Source: Saccharina japonica
Taxonomy: Eukaryota > Sar > Phaeophyceae > Laminariales > Laminariaceae
Assembly: GCA_008828725.1 (NCBI GenBank)
Contig: MEHQ01002813.1
Coordinates: 286,305-350,304, forward strand
Length of the DNA: 64,000 nucleotides
Direction of reading: 5' to 3'
The notes under the pieces are model-generated. The model was not told the origin of the DNA. It saw nothing but the letters and a program-made list of their open reading frames with translations, and made no database searches. The translations under genes and the position numbers were made by a program. Each line of letters starts with the position of its first letter. The first letter of the stretch is position 1. This document shows positions 23,133-48,345 of this stretch, one piece after another.

Positions 23133-23312
23133 GGGTGCAGGACACCTATTATTGGTAATAAGAAACAGGGAAGCAGGCCCAGGCTGGATTTCTCACGTGA
23201 GATATGGTGATTTCTACACTAATTTCAAGATAGCGACTCTCGAAATTTCTTATTTTTCTCAAGATATCAGCCTGACTTTCTTATTGGCCTATTTCTTATT
23301 ACAGTAGGTGTC
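23133..23312. mobile_element. MITE-like element with GGACACCTAATAAGAAACAG ends
   Basis: The ends are inverted (GGACACCTATTATTGGTAATA-AGAAACAGG and its complement ending TTCTTATTACAGTAGGTGTCC). The interior contains CCAGGCTGGATTTCT, TACACTAATTTCAAGATA and its partly inverted partner. Other copies are at 16986-17135, 27712-27870, 27893-28050, 28259-28430, 34336-34510 and 50462-50638. Confidence 0.75.
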
Positions 23313-23394
23313 CTGTGCTGTGCTGTATTGTGCTGTATTCAAATGGTACGCCGCGCGCGTGTCGACCCCTTCGGGACGGACCCATTTTACGGGA

Positions 23395-23605
23395 TATAAC
23401 GGACCCTTTATTAGGGATATAAGGGACATAAGGGTTATGAGGGATAGAAGGGATAGAAGGGATACAAGGGACATACGGGAGATAAAGGATCTAAGGGAGA
23501 GAAGGGGTATAAGGGTTACGAGGGATAGAAGGGATAGAAGGGTTATCATAGATATAAGGGATATAAGGGATATAATAGATGGAACGGATACAAGAGATAC
23601 GAGCG
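23395..23605. repeat. AGGGATAGA minisatellite
   Basis: About 20 units of AGGGATATAAGGGAC/AGGGATAGAAGGGAT; produces open frames on both strands. Confidence 0.85.
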
Positions 23606-24029
23606 ACCTAAGCAATGATGGCGTTAGTGGTACAGCAGTATCGACCGTCTACGAGCAGGGGGCCAAAGAAAGAGGTAGGACCGTGTTGCGCCCGTGCGGT
23701 ACAGTACGACTCTCCTTGCATTGCAACCATTGTAACTGGGACACCAACTTCTATCATTCCCCCAACCACGCAGCGGCTGTGGCTGTTTTTCGTCACCTTT
23801 TCTCGTCAATTTTCGCCTCTATACTATAAGAAAGTTAATAAAGTCCCAAAGGGGTTAAGACATGCCCAGTAAGATAGTCTCAGACGAAAAAAAAATGAGC
23901 TAAAGACACGACTTCAACGATTTTTTCATGTCTTGAAGGTCAAGTATCAGGAAAAAAAAGGAGGAAAAGGAGCGCTCTCGTCCCTACGCGTATTTCCTTA
24001 TTGGCCCCGTTTTTTTGTCCACCCCATTT

Positions 24030-24430
24030 TTCACCTTCGGCCTTCTTGCTCCTGCTCCCTCCAATTAATACTATTGATAATACTATTAATAATACTAATA
24101 GTCGTCACTCAGACCCGGGGTCAGTAAGTAGGCGTGTCTCCCTCCTCCCTCCCCAGTACGGTATCGTGTATACGTGCCTTGAATTTTTATCGCGAGACGA
24201 GTGCAGCAACTTTCTTCCTCGTCGGCTCGCGTCAAATAGTTTGTCTACCCACGGTATGATGGGTGCTCTCGACAGTTGGTGTCATTTGAGAAGACTAAAC
24301 AAATCAACACGGAAACTCGAACCCTCGACCTCAACTCTAGTAATAGTCGTCTTCGAGGCTAACCACTGGATCACCTGGGCGCCCTTTGCAGGGGTACATG
24401 TGCGCGGTCATGCGGAAGTAAATTACGTAA
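24030..24430 (-). mobile_element. tRNA-derived SINE, minus-strand copy
   Basis: Read on the minus strand it begins GGGCGCCCAGGTGATCCAGT then GGTTAGCC (A-box-like) and GTCGAGGGTTCGAGTTTCCG (B-box). The body shared with 61462-61765 follows, including TTCTCAAATGACACCAACTG, CTCGCGATAAAAATTCAAGG and a GGTCTGAGTGACGACTA tail. The A and B boxes imply internal RNA polymerase III transcription. Confidence 0.72.
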
Positions 24431-24712
24431 GGCACCAAACAGCGTCTAAGACAACCAACCCTCGTCCAGCTCTACGAATAAGACACATATAGGACTTTAC
24501 CGGTATGTAAGACACCCTAGCGTGCAACTCCGAACCCCGTATTTAGGGAGTTCCAGTTTTCAAAGACATGTCTTTTTGTCCCGTTTCAAGCGTAGAGTGG
24601 GGTGCGTCCCGAACCCCGTATTTAAGGAGTTCCGGTGCACAAAAAAATGTCTTATTGTCCCGTTTCAAGCATAGAATTAAGCACGTATGTGTGATACCGA
24701 AGTATCAAATAT

Positions 24713-24985
24713 GCAGTAGGGGTCCACCAGTAAGGCTAAAGCGGTGGCGTGCCAGTAAGGCCATATGACCGCCTTATTGGGGGATGCCGCCTTATTCATT
24801 CCAGGCTATCAGTGCAATTCCTTAGTCGCGCCAAGTTATTTTGACCGCCTTATATCGGGATACCGCCTTATATCGGGATACCGCATTATATAGGAATACC
24901 GCCTTATATCGGGATACCGCATTATATAGGAATACCGCCTTATATAGGAATACTGCCTTACTGGGGGACCCCCACTGCTGTATCA
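24713..24985. mobile_element. TIR element carrying a CCGCCTTATATCGGGATA satellite
   Basis: Ends GCAGTAGGGGTCCACCAGTA and its complement TACTGGGGGACCCCCACTGC enclose a tandem array of about 19 bp (CCGCCTTATATCGGGATA and variants with TATAGGAATA). A second, larger copy is at 43707-44272. Confidence 0.75.
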
Positions 24986-25159
24986 ACATAATGCTGTATT
25001 AACCATCTGCGAGTGGGCGCGTATCAGTACCGGTACATAGGAGCATGTACGGCTCCTTTTATTGTATAAAAATACATCAGTTGTAGTTGTCCCTCCCGCT
25101 ATACGAGTAGTGCCGGTTGAGTAGGGCCGGTCGCCCGCTATGAGTACTCGTATAAACCT

Positions 25160-26200
25160 ACCTATTCTTTCACGATTAGAGGTCCGGTGTTACTCGATGC
25201 TCTTTGTCCGTACAGACCAACTGATACACAGCTCTTTGCAAACAGACCTTTTGCTTCGCAACCAGCCCTTCAAACAGGCCAACTGAGCTCTTCGCAAACA
25301 GCAACTGACGTAACAGCCAAACTGACGTATTGTACTGACGTATTATGCAAACAGCCCAACTGACATCTACCCGCGGGACTGGAGGGGTTCCCAGCGTATT
25401 CGGAGGGCTTTGCGGCCCCGGTCCAAAATCCACACTAATTTCAAGATAAAAAATTATCCACACTAAAATCAAGTAATTTTCCTGGCCATACTAAAATCAA
25501 GTAATTTTTTCCTAAAGAGTCCCCCAGATGTGAAAATATGGATCTCCAGAACTTCGGTCAAAATCGAAATCGGCCCATAACTTCGCGAGTTAGCCACTTC
25601 TACACTAATTTCAAGATATAAAGGCCAGACGTAAAAATATCGACCGAAAAAAGAAAAGAAAAAAAAGGCTACTGCTGTACGTACAAGGGCTGTGCATCCA
25701 TGCCGGCGTTTTGTTTACACTGCTGTACGTACAAGGGCTGCGCATCCATGCCGGCGTTTTGTTTGTGTCCGCTGTACGTACGTACGAGTCGTACTGCTGG
25801 ACTGCTGCTGCTGCTGTTGTTGTTATTGCTGCTGTAGATGGGTTATATAAGGACTACTACTATTACTATTGCTGTACGTACTGGTGCTGCTGTATACTGA
25901 TTTCACTCTGCTGTTGTTGTAGATTGTGGATGGGTGGATCGGTTGGTGCGTGTGTGTGTCGATCGGTTGGTGCGCACGTACGTACGTGGTTGGGTGGGTG
26001 GGTCGGTGGTTGGGTGGGTGGGTGTGAGTGATGTGAGTGGATGTTGGTAAGTACGTGAGAGTGGGTGGGTGGGTGTCGGTGGGTCGGTTGATACGTGGTT
26101 GACTGCGTGTGTGGATCGTGACCCAGTTCTTATTTTGTACTTTTGTTTCTGTCCGCTTTATACCGGCCCCGCCCTGGCGTGGTTCGGGGTACCACTAGTA
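25160..26200. other. Intergenic stretch, repeats only
   Basis: A short ACTGACGTAT repeat lies at 25290-25370, a 55-bp duplication of GCTGTACGTACAAGGGCTG at 25672-25770, CTG triplets near 25800-25930 and a (GGGT)n run at 25980-26090. No supported exon. Confidence 0.6.
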
Positions 26201-26974
26201 TATGTATAAAACAGCAGTGTGTGTTGTCTTCACAGGAAACCCGTTCTTTCTACTGTACCCTGTAATGCGTTTTACAACCTAACTGCAGCAGTACATGTAT
26301 TGGTATGGCCAGTCATATCACATGCACCCATTGTCCTGATCCCTAATCTTAGAGCGATACAAATTATTATGTGGTCACAGACTGTGAGACAGAGAAAAAC
26401 CAAACAAATTAAACGTAAATGAATGTGTAAAGCAAGTGAAATGTCAACTTACCGGGTACGAGAACACATCGACACGAGCCAAACCAAAGAGTAAGGACGA
26501 AAAGACAATAAAACGAATTATGAAATGCACGGAGTCAGAAGCACCCCTATTAATAGAAGAAAAGCATGCGTGCCCAAGAGAACAGATAACTGCTGCACGG
26601 GCGAAGCAACACGAAGGAGAGGAAGACACCGGCATAGAAGTACGTACTATTATTAATGATGTAGGAGGTACTGTACGTAAATGTTCGACCAGCAGGTGGC
26701 AGCATGGTAAAACATAAAACGAGAGTTCGTATATATCTACGTGCACAATGTTTATTGTTATTAGTTTCCTTCTTCGTCTACACACTAAACGCTTTGTCCG
26801 CACTCCTCGGCTTTAGATGAAGATGCAGCAGTGCAGTTTGTTGCTTCTGTCTTTTTTGCTGCTGCAGCTGCTGCAGCTGCAGCTGTGCACTATGTTGACG
26901 CTCTGCTGCTGGCGAGGTAACCCGTTTTTCTTGCGTCGCCTTTACTATATTAAGACCACTCCGTAGGAAAGCCT

Positions 26975-27165
26975 TGTAGTATCTATGGAATCACTTGGCA
27001 CAGCAGATGGGATTCACCAGCGTGGTAATGTGTGGAGTAGTTAGTGCCGGTTGCTGCCGTAGTGCTGGTAGTGTGCGGAGTAGTTACTGTCGGTTGCTGC
27101 TGTAGTGCCGGTATTGTTGCCTGGCGCACACCGTCACGATCGTAGAGGGACCACTACTACTGCCG
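26975..27165. mobile_element. Partial copy of the GTGGTCCCT TIR element
   Basis: It contains GGAATCACTTGGCACAGCAG, GATGGGATTCACCAGCGTGG and two tandem GTGTG(C)GGAGTAGTTA.TG blocks, ending GTAGAGGGACCAC. The left terminus is missing. Confidence 0.62.
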
Positions 27166-27711
27166 TATCTGGTACTTCGGTACTCATATCAGACATACTT
27201 CGGACACCAAAAGCATCCTCCCAATCAAACCTCGGACATATTACGATCTGGATCATCTACAGATAGATCATCTGTAGATCATCTGCATGGTAACCTGCCG
27301 TGGTGAGATGCTGTGCAGGATCTGCATAGTACAGATCACACCTAGAAACTACTTATGTGCTACATACAGATCATGATGATTATGCGGCTTCCACCGCGGC
27401 AACATGAGCAGATGAGGAGTGTATCTGCCCTGAAATATCTAGGTCATGGTATATCTGATCTATATGATCTATATGATCTATCTGTATCATAGATCATCTG
27501 TCCGAGGTGTGAAAAGCATAATCCCATCATCCTCCAAGCAAGCAGTGTGGCCGGTGGACGATGCCGAAATCATCATTTTTCATCGTCAATTTCCCATTTC
27601 CTCCGAAACGGGCGATAGTATCGCGCTCGTCGCTATTGGCCACTACGATATCGTTACATATACACAGTCCAGTTCACAGCACGGTACGTCGTAGTGCAGG
27701 ACAGCAACTGC

Positions 27712-28430
27712 TGAAATAAGAAACAGGAGATACGATCTAGGCTGGATTTCTTATTTGAGAATGGGTGCGTTCTGCACTAACTTCAGTATAACGACCCCCG
27801 AATTTCCTATTTTCCTCTAAAACTCAGCCTGGATTTCTTATCAGCCTGTTTCTTACTAGGTGTCCTGTGCTGTATAGTACAGGATAGAGTAACTGCTGTA
27901 ATGAGAAACAGGAAACCTGGTCCAGGCTGGATTTCTCAGTTGAGAACGGGTGCGTTCTACACTGACTTCAGAATAACGATTCCCGAATTTCTTATTTTTC
28001 CTATTAAATCTCAACCTGCCTTTCATGCTGACCGCCTTTCTCGTTAGGTGTCCTGTACGTACGTACGTACTGCTGTATACCTGGTTACACCACTTCATTC
28101 AGTTTCTCGTTTCACATTTGGAGCGTAAACACTGCGCGACGAGCAACACTTTTGCGAAGTCCGACATGTTTCACGTGCCGAGCCGGCCCGGTGCAGGCAC
28201 AGCAGCAGCAAGCAGGATGGAACCGTGCATGTAGTGGACGACAACAGCGGTACAGTACGGGACACCTGATAAGAAACAAGAAATCTGGCCCATGCTGGAT
28301 TTCTTATTTGAGAGAGGGTGCTTTCCACACTAATTTCACGATAAGGCCTCCTGAATTTCTTATTTTACTCTAAATCTCAGCCTGGCTTTCTTATCGTAGC
28401 CTGTTTCATACTATTTAATACGTATCCTGT
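27712..28430. mobile_element. Three MITE copies in tandem, GGACACC family
   Basis: Copies at about 27712-27870, 27893-28050 and 28259-28430 share AAGAAACAGG.. and GCCTGTTTCTTA.TAGGTGTCC ends, with TTCTACACT.ACTTCA..ATAACGA in the middle. They are separated by 20-200 bp of CAG-rich unique DNA. Confidence 0.72.
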
Positions 28431-29284
28431 ACTGTACAGCAGTAGTTCCGTACGTTCTTGTACTCTGATACCCCAGGAAATACGCAGCGCTTGGTACAGC
28501 AGAAGGCAGCAGCACATTTGGTGCCTGGCGCTGCCTGCGAAACCCTACGTATGACATGATGTTCCTTGTTTCTGAGATGCTGCTATCATACGTGTACGAC
28601 TACTCTGTTGTTGTGCTGTTGCCTCAGCTTCGCACGATCAGACTGCAGAGTGCCCTGCTGTGCTCGATTCCAGGAACTGAGCGGTCTCTTTTGCCTCTTC
28701 CAGCAAGTACCAAAAATTCAAAGACAAAAAAGAACATTGCTTCCCTTCAGTTCACAGGATTGGCCGGCAGGTTCATTGCTGTACACCTGCGAAACACTGC
28801 TCAGCACAGCAGCAGCACGCACCATGTACGGCTGAGGACTGTCCGCAGGCTGCATGCTACGTTGAACACCGAGGGGAGGCATTTCTCGCTCTGCCTTGTG
28901 CCGAACGTACTGCTGCTGTTGTGAGTTGTGAGGGGAAACAGAGGAATGCGGAGGTTGTATATTCAAGACACGACGCATGCCTGCTCTTCATAACGTGATG
29001 CGCGTAATACGCAGTTCGTAGGAACCAACGCACACTCACCGTTGAGCAGTCCAGCACATTGCCCATGTTAGCCAAGCTAGTAGAACGTCCGCAGAAGGCT
29101 GCTAAAGGCTTGATAGAAGATGTTGTGTGACAAAATTAAACTATCGAGGGTTTCCGCATTTACCATATGCGTGTTTATCCGATCGTGACGTATCAGACGT
29201 CAGCGAGCCATAGACCAATCAAATCGTATCTTGCAACCGTCAGATTTTTTTTCAGTGCCTTGCGCGTGCATCACCACGCCAACC

Positions 29285-30175
29285 AACCACCACACCTGCC
29301 CTTCGCCAGGACTCGACCGCCCCCCCCCCCCCCCCAGCCACTACGAGCAACAACAACTTCTGGTGCTCCTGCGGCTCGTGGGCAGGGGTGGTGGCGGTGT
29401 GGTGATGGTCGTCGTTGTGGTGTTTGCTGGTGATGGTCGTGTGTGTGCTGTGTGCGATGATGGTCGCAGCAGCAGCAGCAGCAGCAGCAGTGTTCTGGCA
29501 AAGCGCTGGTCTGGTGTGATCATAAAAAAAACAAAAATGCTGGCTGTTGCTGAACGAGTGCGTAACCAGGAACCACCACCAAACGGCAGGACAAAGCCAC
29601 CACCAACCACCAACCAGCCACTACGAGCAACAACAACTTCTGGTGCTCCTGCGGCTCGTGGGGCAGGGGTGGTGGCGTGTGGTGATGGTCGTCGTTGTGG
29701 TGTTTTGGCTGGGTGATGGTCGTTGTGTGTGCTGTGTGCGATGATGGTCTTCTCTTCTCGTCGATCATCACCGTTGTTGCTCTACTGCCGAGAAATGTGG
29801 GTCTTCAGTTTCAAACCCTTGAAAGCCTTGACATGCCGTGACTGTCACCAAACAACTAGTTTTTAGTGTGGAACACTCCACCCTACACCCTTGACAGCGC
29901 ATGTTTTGCCTTGCTTGACATGTCTCCCGACATAAAAAAAAAAGCAGCAGCAGCAGCAGCAGCAGTGTTCTGGCAAGCGCTGGTCTGGTGTGATCATAAA
30001 AAAAAACAAAATGCTGCTGTTGCTGAACGAGTGCGTACCAGGAACCACCACCAAACCACGGGACGAAGCCACCACCAACCACCACCAGCCACTACGAGCA
30101 ACAACAACTTCTGGTGCTCCTGCGGCTCGTGGGGCGGGGGTGGGGGCGGGGGGGGGGGGGGGGGGGGCTCTGGGC
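29285..30175. repeat. Three tandem CAG-rich units of about 300 bp
   Basis: CCACTACGAGCAACAACAAC then TTCTGGTGCTCCTGCGGCTC occurs at about 29337, 29617 and 30089. The (CAG)n, TGTTCTGGCAA and CGCTGGTCTGGTGTGATCAT blocks occur at 29468-29522 and 29943-29998. The region has poly-C/poly-G borders. The open frames are repeat-derived. Confidence 0.8.
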
Positions 30176-30299
30176 TGTTGCTGCCGAGTAGTGCAGATTG
30201 CAAGGTTGGAGCTTTACGTCTCGCATGCCGTGGACCAGCGGGGAACGAACGTGGGCATTCGCGAAGAACGATTTTTTTTTTTTTTTTTTGTTTTTTTGT

Positions 30300-31735
30300 A
30301 AGAAATGGTACGAACCAGTTTACATTTTACATGTTGCTTTGTATATATACGTATCACGTACGTACAGCGTACGTATATACGAGGTACCTGGTCTATATCA
30401 GGATGATCGCTAATATAAGGTACATTTGGGGTATTTGTGGCAATCTATATGTACCTTATATTCACGGCCACGCCTATGTACATGAACCCGCATGCTCGTC
30501 TCTTTCTTCCTTTTGTTTTGTCTTTTATCTCTGCCTTTTTGCGTGTATCAGGCGTGTATATATACATCTCTTCTTTTAGCTGCTGGCTCGTGTATGCTGT
30601 GATTTTCGTACGTATACATACCCAGCAGCGCTGCTGCACGCTGGCTGGGCAATGCATAATGCATTGCTTGTCTAATCTCTAGCTGGTATCCCCATGTACG
30701 TCGTGTGTACCAGGTAGGTACTGTTTGTGTTCCCGCTTGTGCCAGGTATATACTGCTGTAAAGTACTATTTTGGTCGGAAATGTAAGGAACATTTAGCCT
30801 TGATGCTGATGACTAAACGTTTCTTATTTTTCCGACCAGAGTGATATACGAGTATCCGTCTCGTAATACATACTTTTGTGACCACAGAGCTCGTACGAGT
30901 ACGTACAGAGTATGCAACGAAGTCCACGCGGGTATATTCAGCAGTTGTACTCGTACCACTGGTACATGAGGAGTTTGTGAGCACAGAGCTCTAAGACTAC
31001 CAGGTACCAGGTATAGAAAGAACACGCACAGGTCGCACTGGTGCGAGGACGAGCGCATTTGCGTGTACCTTGTTGTGTGCTAAAACTCCTCACAGCAGAC
31101 AGAGAACGTTCAAGGCCCTCTTGCTATTTACCTGCTAAGCGTAACTCGTACCTGGCAGACACCAGCCGATGAAAACATCTCGAGGGGACCAAACGCTCCC
31201 AGACCCACGTGAAGAAGGCTTGTATGATATGATACCTGGTATGATACACCTGGTATATGCCTGGTGTATGTATGATACAAGCAGGAATGGTGGTGGGTGC
31301 TTCTCTCTCCTCTCGATTCTGTTTGGCACAAGTTCTGCGTCAACACCTATCATGCCTGTAACCTGTAACACCAAGAGCATGCCCGTACGACACACAAACT
31401 GTTAATACTGGTATTGCATCGTATGCACAACTTTGATTGTTGTCCTCTCACGTCTTTTTTGGCACACAAGTTATGAGTCAACAGCAAGCATACAAACATA
31501 ACCTGCTGGCCCTGACTGGCCTGTCGATATATGAATATGCATACATGCCTGCTTGTACTGCACACACATACGAGTACTGCTTGGTAGATGCACACTCCGA
31601 TTCTATTCGTACTCGTGCACTGATTGTGTACAGCAGCGGCGGCAGCAGCAACAGTAGTATGCCGACACGTGTATTTTACACCCCCTCGGGTACGAACACG
31701 TTCCCCCTCGGCTAAGTCGAGCGTACATTAGTAGT
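30300..31735. other. Intergenic stretch with TIR fragment
   Basis: At 30775-30838 TTGGTCGGAAATGTAAGGAA and its inverted partner TTCTTATTTTTCCGACCA form a small foldback, related to 6034-6094 (GGCCGAAAATATAAGGAACG ... CCTTACATTTCCG). Otherwise CAGGTACCAGGTAT-like short repeats; no exon. Confidence 0.5.
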
Positions 31736-31737
31736 GG

Positions 31738-31972
31738 TCAGTGGTCCCTGTATAGTGCCGGTTGACTAGTACCGGTTGCCCGCTTCAAGGGCCTGTGGAA
31801 TCACTTGGCACTTGGCACTTGGCACAGTTCAGCAGGCGTGGTGTATGTGTCGTGTTTATTAATAGTGTGCAGAGTGGTGCTGGTTTTCGTACAGCAGTAC
31901 AGCAGCAGTACCGGTGTTGGCGTGTTGGCGCATGTCATACCGGCATTAGGTATCATACGTATAAGAAGGACC
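31738..31972. mobile_element. TIR element with GTGGTCCCT...GTGCCGG ends
   Basis: The left end GTGGTCCCTGTATAGTGCCG and the right end AGGACCAC are inverted. The interior contains GGAATCACTTGGCAC and GTGTGCAGAGT. Related copies lie at 26975-27165, 47826-47970 and 48190-48345. Confidence 0.62.
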
Positions 31973-32664
31973 ACAATTAATACGATACATTTGTACTAAG
32001 TTGTGTGTAGATCCATCGGGTATCGGGATACCTCTCCGGTGTACCAGGTACCTGGTACGTACGTATGATCCAGTACCAGGTACCATATCAAGTACCAGGT
32101 TAGTATATACCGGGGTCGTTATCCTGGGATACCTTGGTACATACAATACCTGGTATACACCAGGATACACCAGGTATCATATATGGTACCTGGTACATGG
32201 CAGGAAGCAGTGCTCTCAAATGTAGGTGACTGGTATATACACCCCCTACGATGTGAAATGGAATACTTTTAATAGCTGTCGTACAGACGACACTGAGCGC
32301 CGAGCACGAAATCATTGACAAAAAGTTACCGTACCCCGTCTGCGGGAGGTGAGCCAAATTGAAGGATTCAGCTGCGTTCATAAGACATCAGACGAAAGCG
32401 CAACTCGCCGACTCCCCCACCTCTTCGTTTTTGGAGAGGCCGTAATTAAATAAAATTATTATAAATACGTCCGCTGTGAGTTCAACCGATTGAATAGTAG
32501 ATACTCAACTTTCCGAGCTGCGTAGAATTTTTGTTCTATGTGTTATTTGTGGTATTGGTGTAGGTTTCGTGATGTACTAGGAGCCTGGTAGTTACTACTC
32601 GATTTTATAGTAATTGCAGTACCACCGCCGTGCCGAAAGCATTCGTGCAGCACCACTGCTGTCT

Positions 32665-32935
32665 GATTATTCGACGATTGCGTTTCGGCTGTCTGATTGG
32701 TCGAGGCTGGCTTTTCGGCCGTTTGATTGGTAGAGACAGGCCGATCGGCTATCTGGTTGCGGGGCTGGCTTTTCGGCCGTCTGATTGGTAGAAACCGATC
32801 TTTCGGCTATCTGGTTGGTCGGGGCTGGCCTTTCGGCTGTCTGATTGGTCGAGAATGGCCGTTCGGCTGTCCGATTGGTCGAGAACGGCCGTTCGGCTGT
32901 CTGATTGGTCGAGGCCGCCGTTTCGGCCGGCCGTG
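32665..32935. repeat. 30-bp minisatellite TTTCGGCTGTCTGATTGGTC
   Basis: Nine units of about 30 bp. They keep open frames on both strands (minus reads STNQTAERP repeated), but the composition tracks the DNA repeat. Confidence 0.88.
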
Positions 32936-33664
32936 TTGTTTTGGAGAAACGTCGCCGAAACACGGGGCGGAACTGTTCGGCCGCCCCTGCTGGTCTCCAG
33001 CCCCCCAAATGGTTGGGTTCTTAGGTTAGGATCGTAGCGTGTTAGCGTTAGGTTTGGGATCGGGGTTGGGTCTGGGCCGATGTTGCCAGGATAAAATTTG
33101 ACAGAAAAACGGCGGTATTGCGCGATTTTATTTGCAAGGTAGTGCTGCAATCAGGGGCACCCCTAATATAGGATGCTGCATACTGCATGAAGAACGCTTC
33201 CCACAGATGTTTTTTCCTCTCTTTTGTGCTATGATTTGTCATGTAGACATTTTGTGTGGGGATGAAATGGCATCATTACGAGGCAGAAGTCATTCTCGAA
33301 CATCGTTTTTTTTTTAATAGTTAGAACTGTGACTTGACAGGATTTCACGATTGTTGACCAATCGGTAGATGCCGTTGGCCAATCGATTGGATATAGTCGG
33401 TGAGTCGCCTGGCGAAGCCAGCTGATGGCCGGCCGACTAGCCGGCTGACGCGAGGCGAGCACAAAAGCCCTGCCCGGCCAAGGGGGCCCCGCCCAAAGAA
33501 GACAACACTCTGTGTCCCTTATTCGACATTCCTTCATACAAATATGGAAACCCCAGAAGTCGGATAGTCGGCACCTCCGGGAAACGACTTTTAAGAACTA
33601 TTAGTCCGACTAATAACTAGTTGGCGACTTAAATCGTACCGACTCTCGGTTCTCCCGATTCCCG

Positions 33665-33900
33665 TGTCATGATCTAGACCTTTCACGGCAGATAGATTCT
33701 GATCTGTATGATCTGAATGATCTGTATGATCTGTATGATCTAGCTCATGTTGTCGGGTGGGAGCCTTATAACCTGCACGACCTCGGACATGTTTCCTGGA
33801 TTGGATCTGTACTACACAGGTGTCCCGCGGAACAGCTCACAATGGCAGATTCGGATGTAGATGATCTAGATGATGTAGATCATGATCTGCCCGGCGTGTG
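33665..33900. repeat. Copy of the dispersed GATCT element
   Basis: It contains GATCTGTATGATCTGAATGA, GACATGTTTCCTGGATTGGA and GTAGATCATGATCTGCCCGG, with 20-30 bp blocks shared with 14340-14535. Confidence 0.65.
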
Positions 33901-34172
33901 AACTACCGGTAGTTGCTTTGCTCGTGTTTCGTGCAAAACTCTAGCCATTTTTTTGGTTTCATATACGAGTATATACCCCCAATTTTCTGGAGTGCTGTCA
34001 CTATGTATGTACCCGAAGGGTACTTTTTGTACTGCTGTAATCTTTCTTAGTTTCGTAATCTTTCCATGTTTCCCCTCTACACTGCCAAACATAAAAATCT
34101 AAGTGTCCCCCCCCCCCCCCTTCGCGCTCTCCCCCTCTGCCTGGTCCACGCTGCTGCGGGTGTGTTATGCAG

Positions 34173-47427
<13,255 letters not shown>

Positions 47428-47825
47428 TGATAGGGTTTGCGGCCGACCGGTGCGTAGTTACTCGATGCGAGCCGAGCTGTTGACACAGGGAGACTGTCTG
47501 CCTGTCACACCAAGAAGGTAGTACTTGGTGCAATCCTAGTCAAAAGCGAGCCCGTTGACAATAAGCAGACTGCTTGCCTGACTGCCTGCCTGCCTGCCTG
47601 TCTGTCTGTCGCGAGAAGAGGTAGTTGCTTCGTGCAAGCGTAGTCGATGCGAGCGAACCCCGACGGGAAGACTGATCGATCTGACTGCTTTATCACGAGA
47701 GGTAAAGTAGTACGTTGCATAAGTACCAGTAGTACTTTTTATACTTTTACCACAGGAGGCTGTAGTCGGATAGTTTTCGGGCGTGCTTGCACCATTTATT
47801 ATGGGTACAGCGGCAGTAGTAGTTG

Positions 47826-48345
47826 GTATACACTAGTGGTCCCTCTATATTGCCGGTTTAGTCGTGCCGGTTGCCCGGTATAGTGCCTGTGAAGTCGCTT
47901 GGCACAGATGGGATGAACCAGTGTGCGGAGTAGTGCGGAGTAGTGCCGGTATTACTATAAAGGGACCATTTATGTACCACGTAGTACTTTTATGCGCTTC
48001 TACGGGACTCTGTAGCTCGGAGACTCGTCGGGCGTGTACTCTTTTGACGGATACATCAGTAGTAGTGGTGTATTTCGGAATAGTCTACTGTCACTGCTAG
48101 TATCTCAGTAGTGGTTGCGCTGCTGATTTTTGTACGTGCAGCATAAGTGGCATACACCGGTGCTTCAAAACAGCAGTAGAAGAGCAGTAGTGGTGGTCCC
48201 TCTTTAGTGCCGGGTGCCCGCTATAGTGCCTGTGGAATCGCTTGGCACCGATGGGAGTCACCAGCGTGGTAGTGTGCGGAGTAGTGCCGGTTGCCGCTAT
48301 AGTGCAGGTACTGTTGCCTGGCGCACACTGGCACTACAGGGGGAC
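47826..48345. mobile_element. Two copies of the GTGGTCCCT TIR element
   Basis: 47826-47970 starts AGTGGTCCCTCTATATTGCC and ends AAGGGACCAT. 48190-48345 starts TGGTCCCTCTTTAGTGCCGG and ends GGCACTACAGGGGGACC. Both hold GTCGCTTGGCAC or ATCGCTTGGCACCGATGGGA. Confidence 0.7.

Noticed and set aside
29231..30579. Overlapping frames of 100-237 residues
   Set aside because: They follow tandem CAG-rich units and poly-G/poly-T runs; no conserved exon or splice pattern could be found.
33240..34172. First coding exon of gene B
   Set aside because: Short ATG-plus-donor candidates (for example around 33842) exist but none gives a convincing start or matching phase, so none was annotated.
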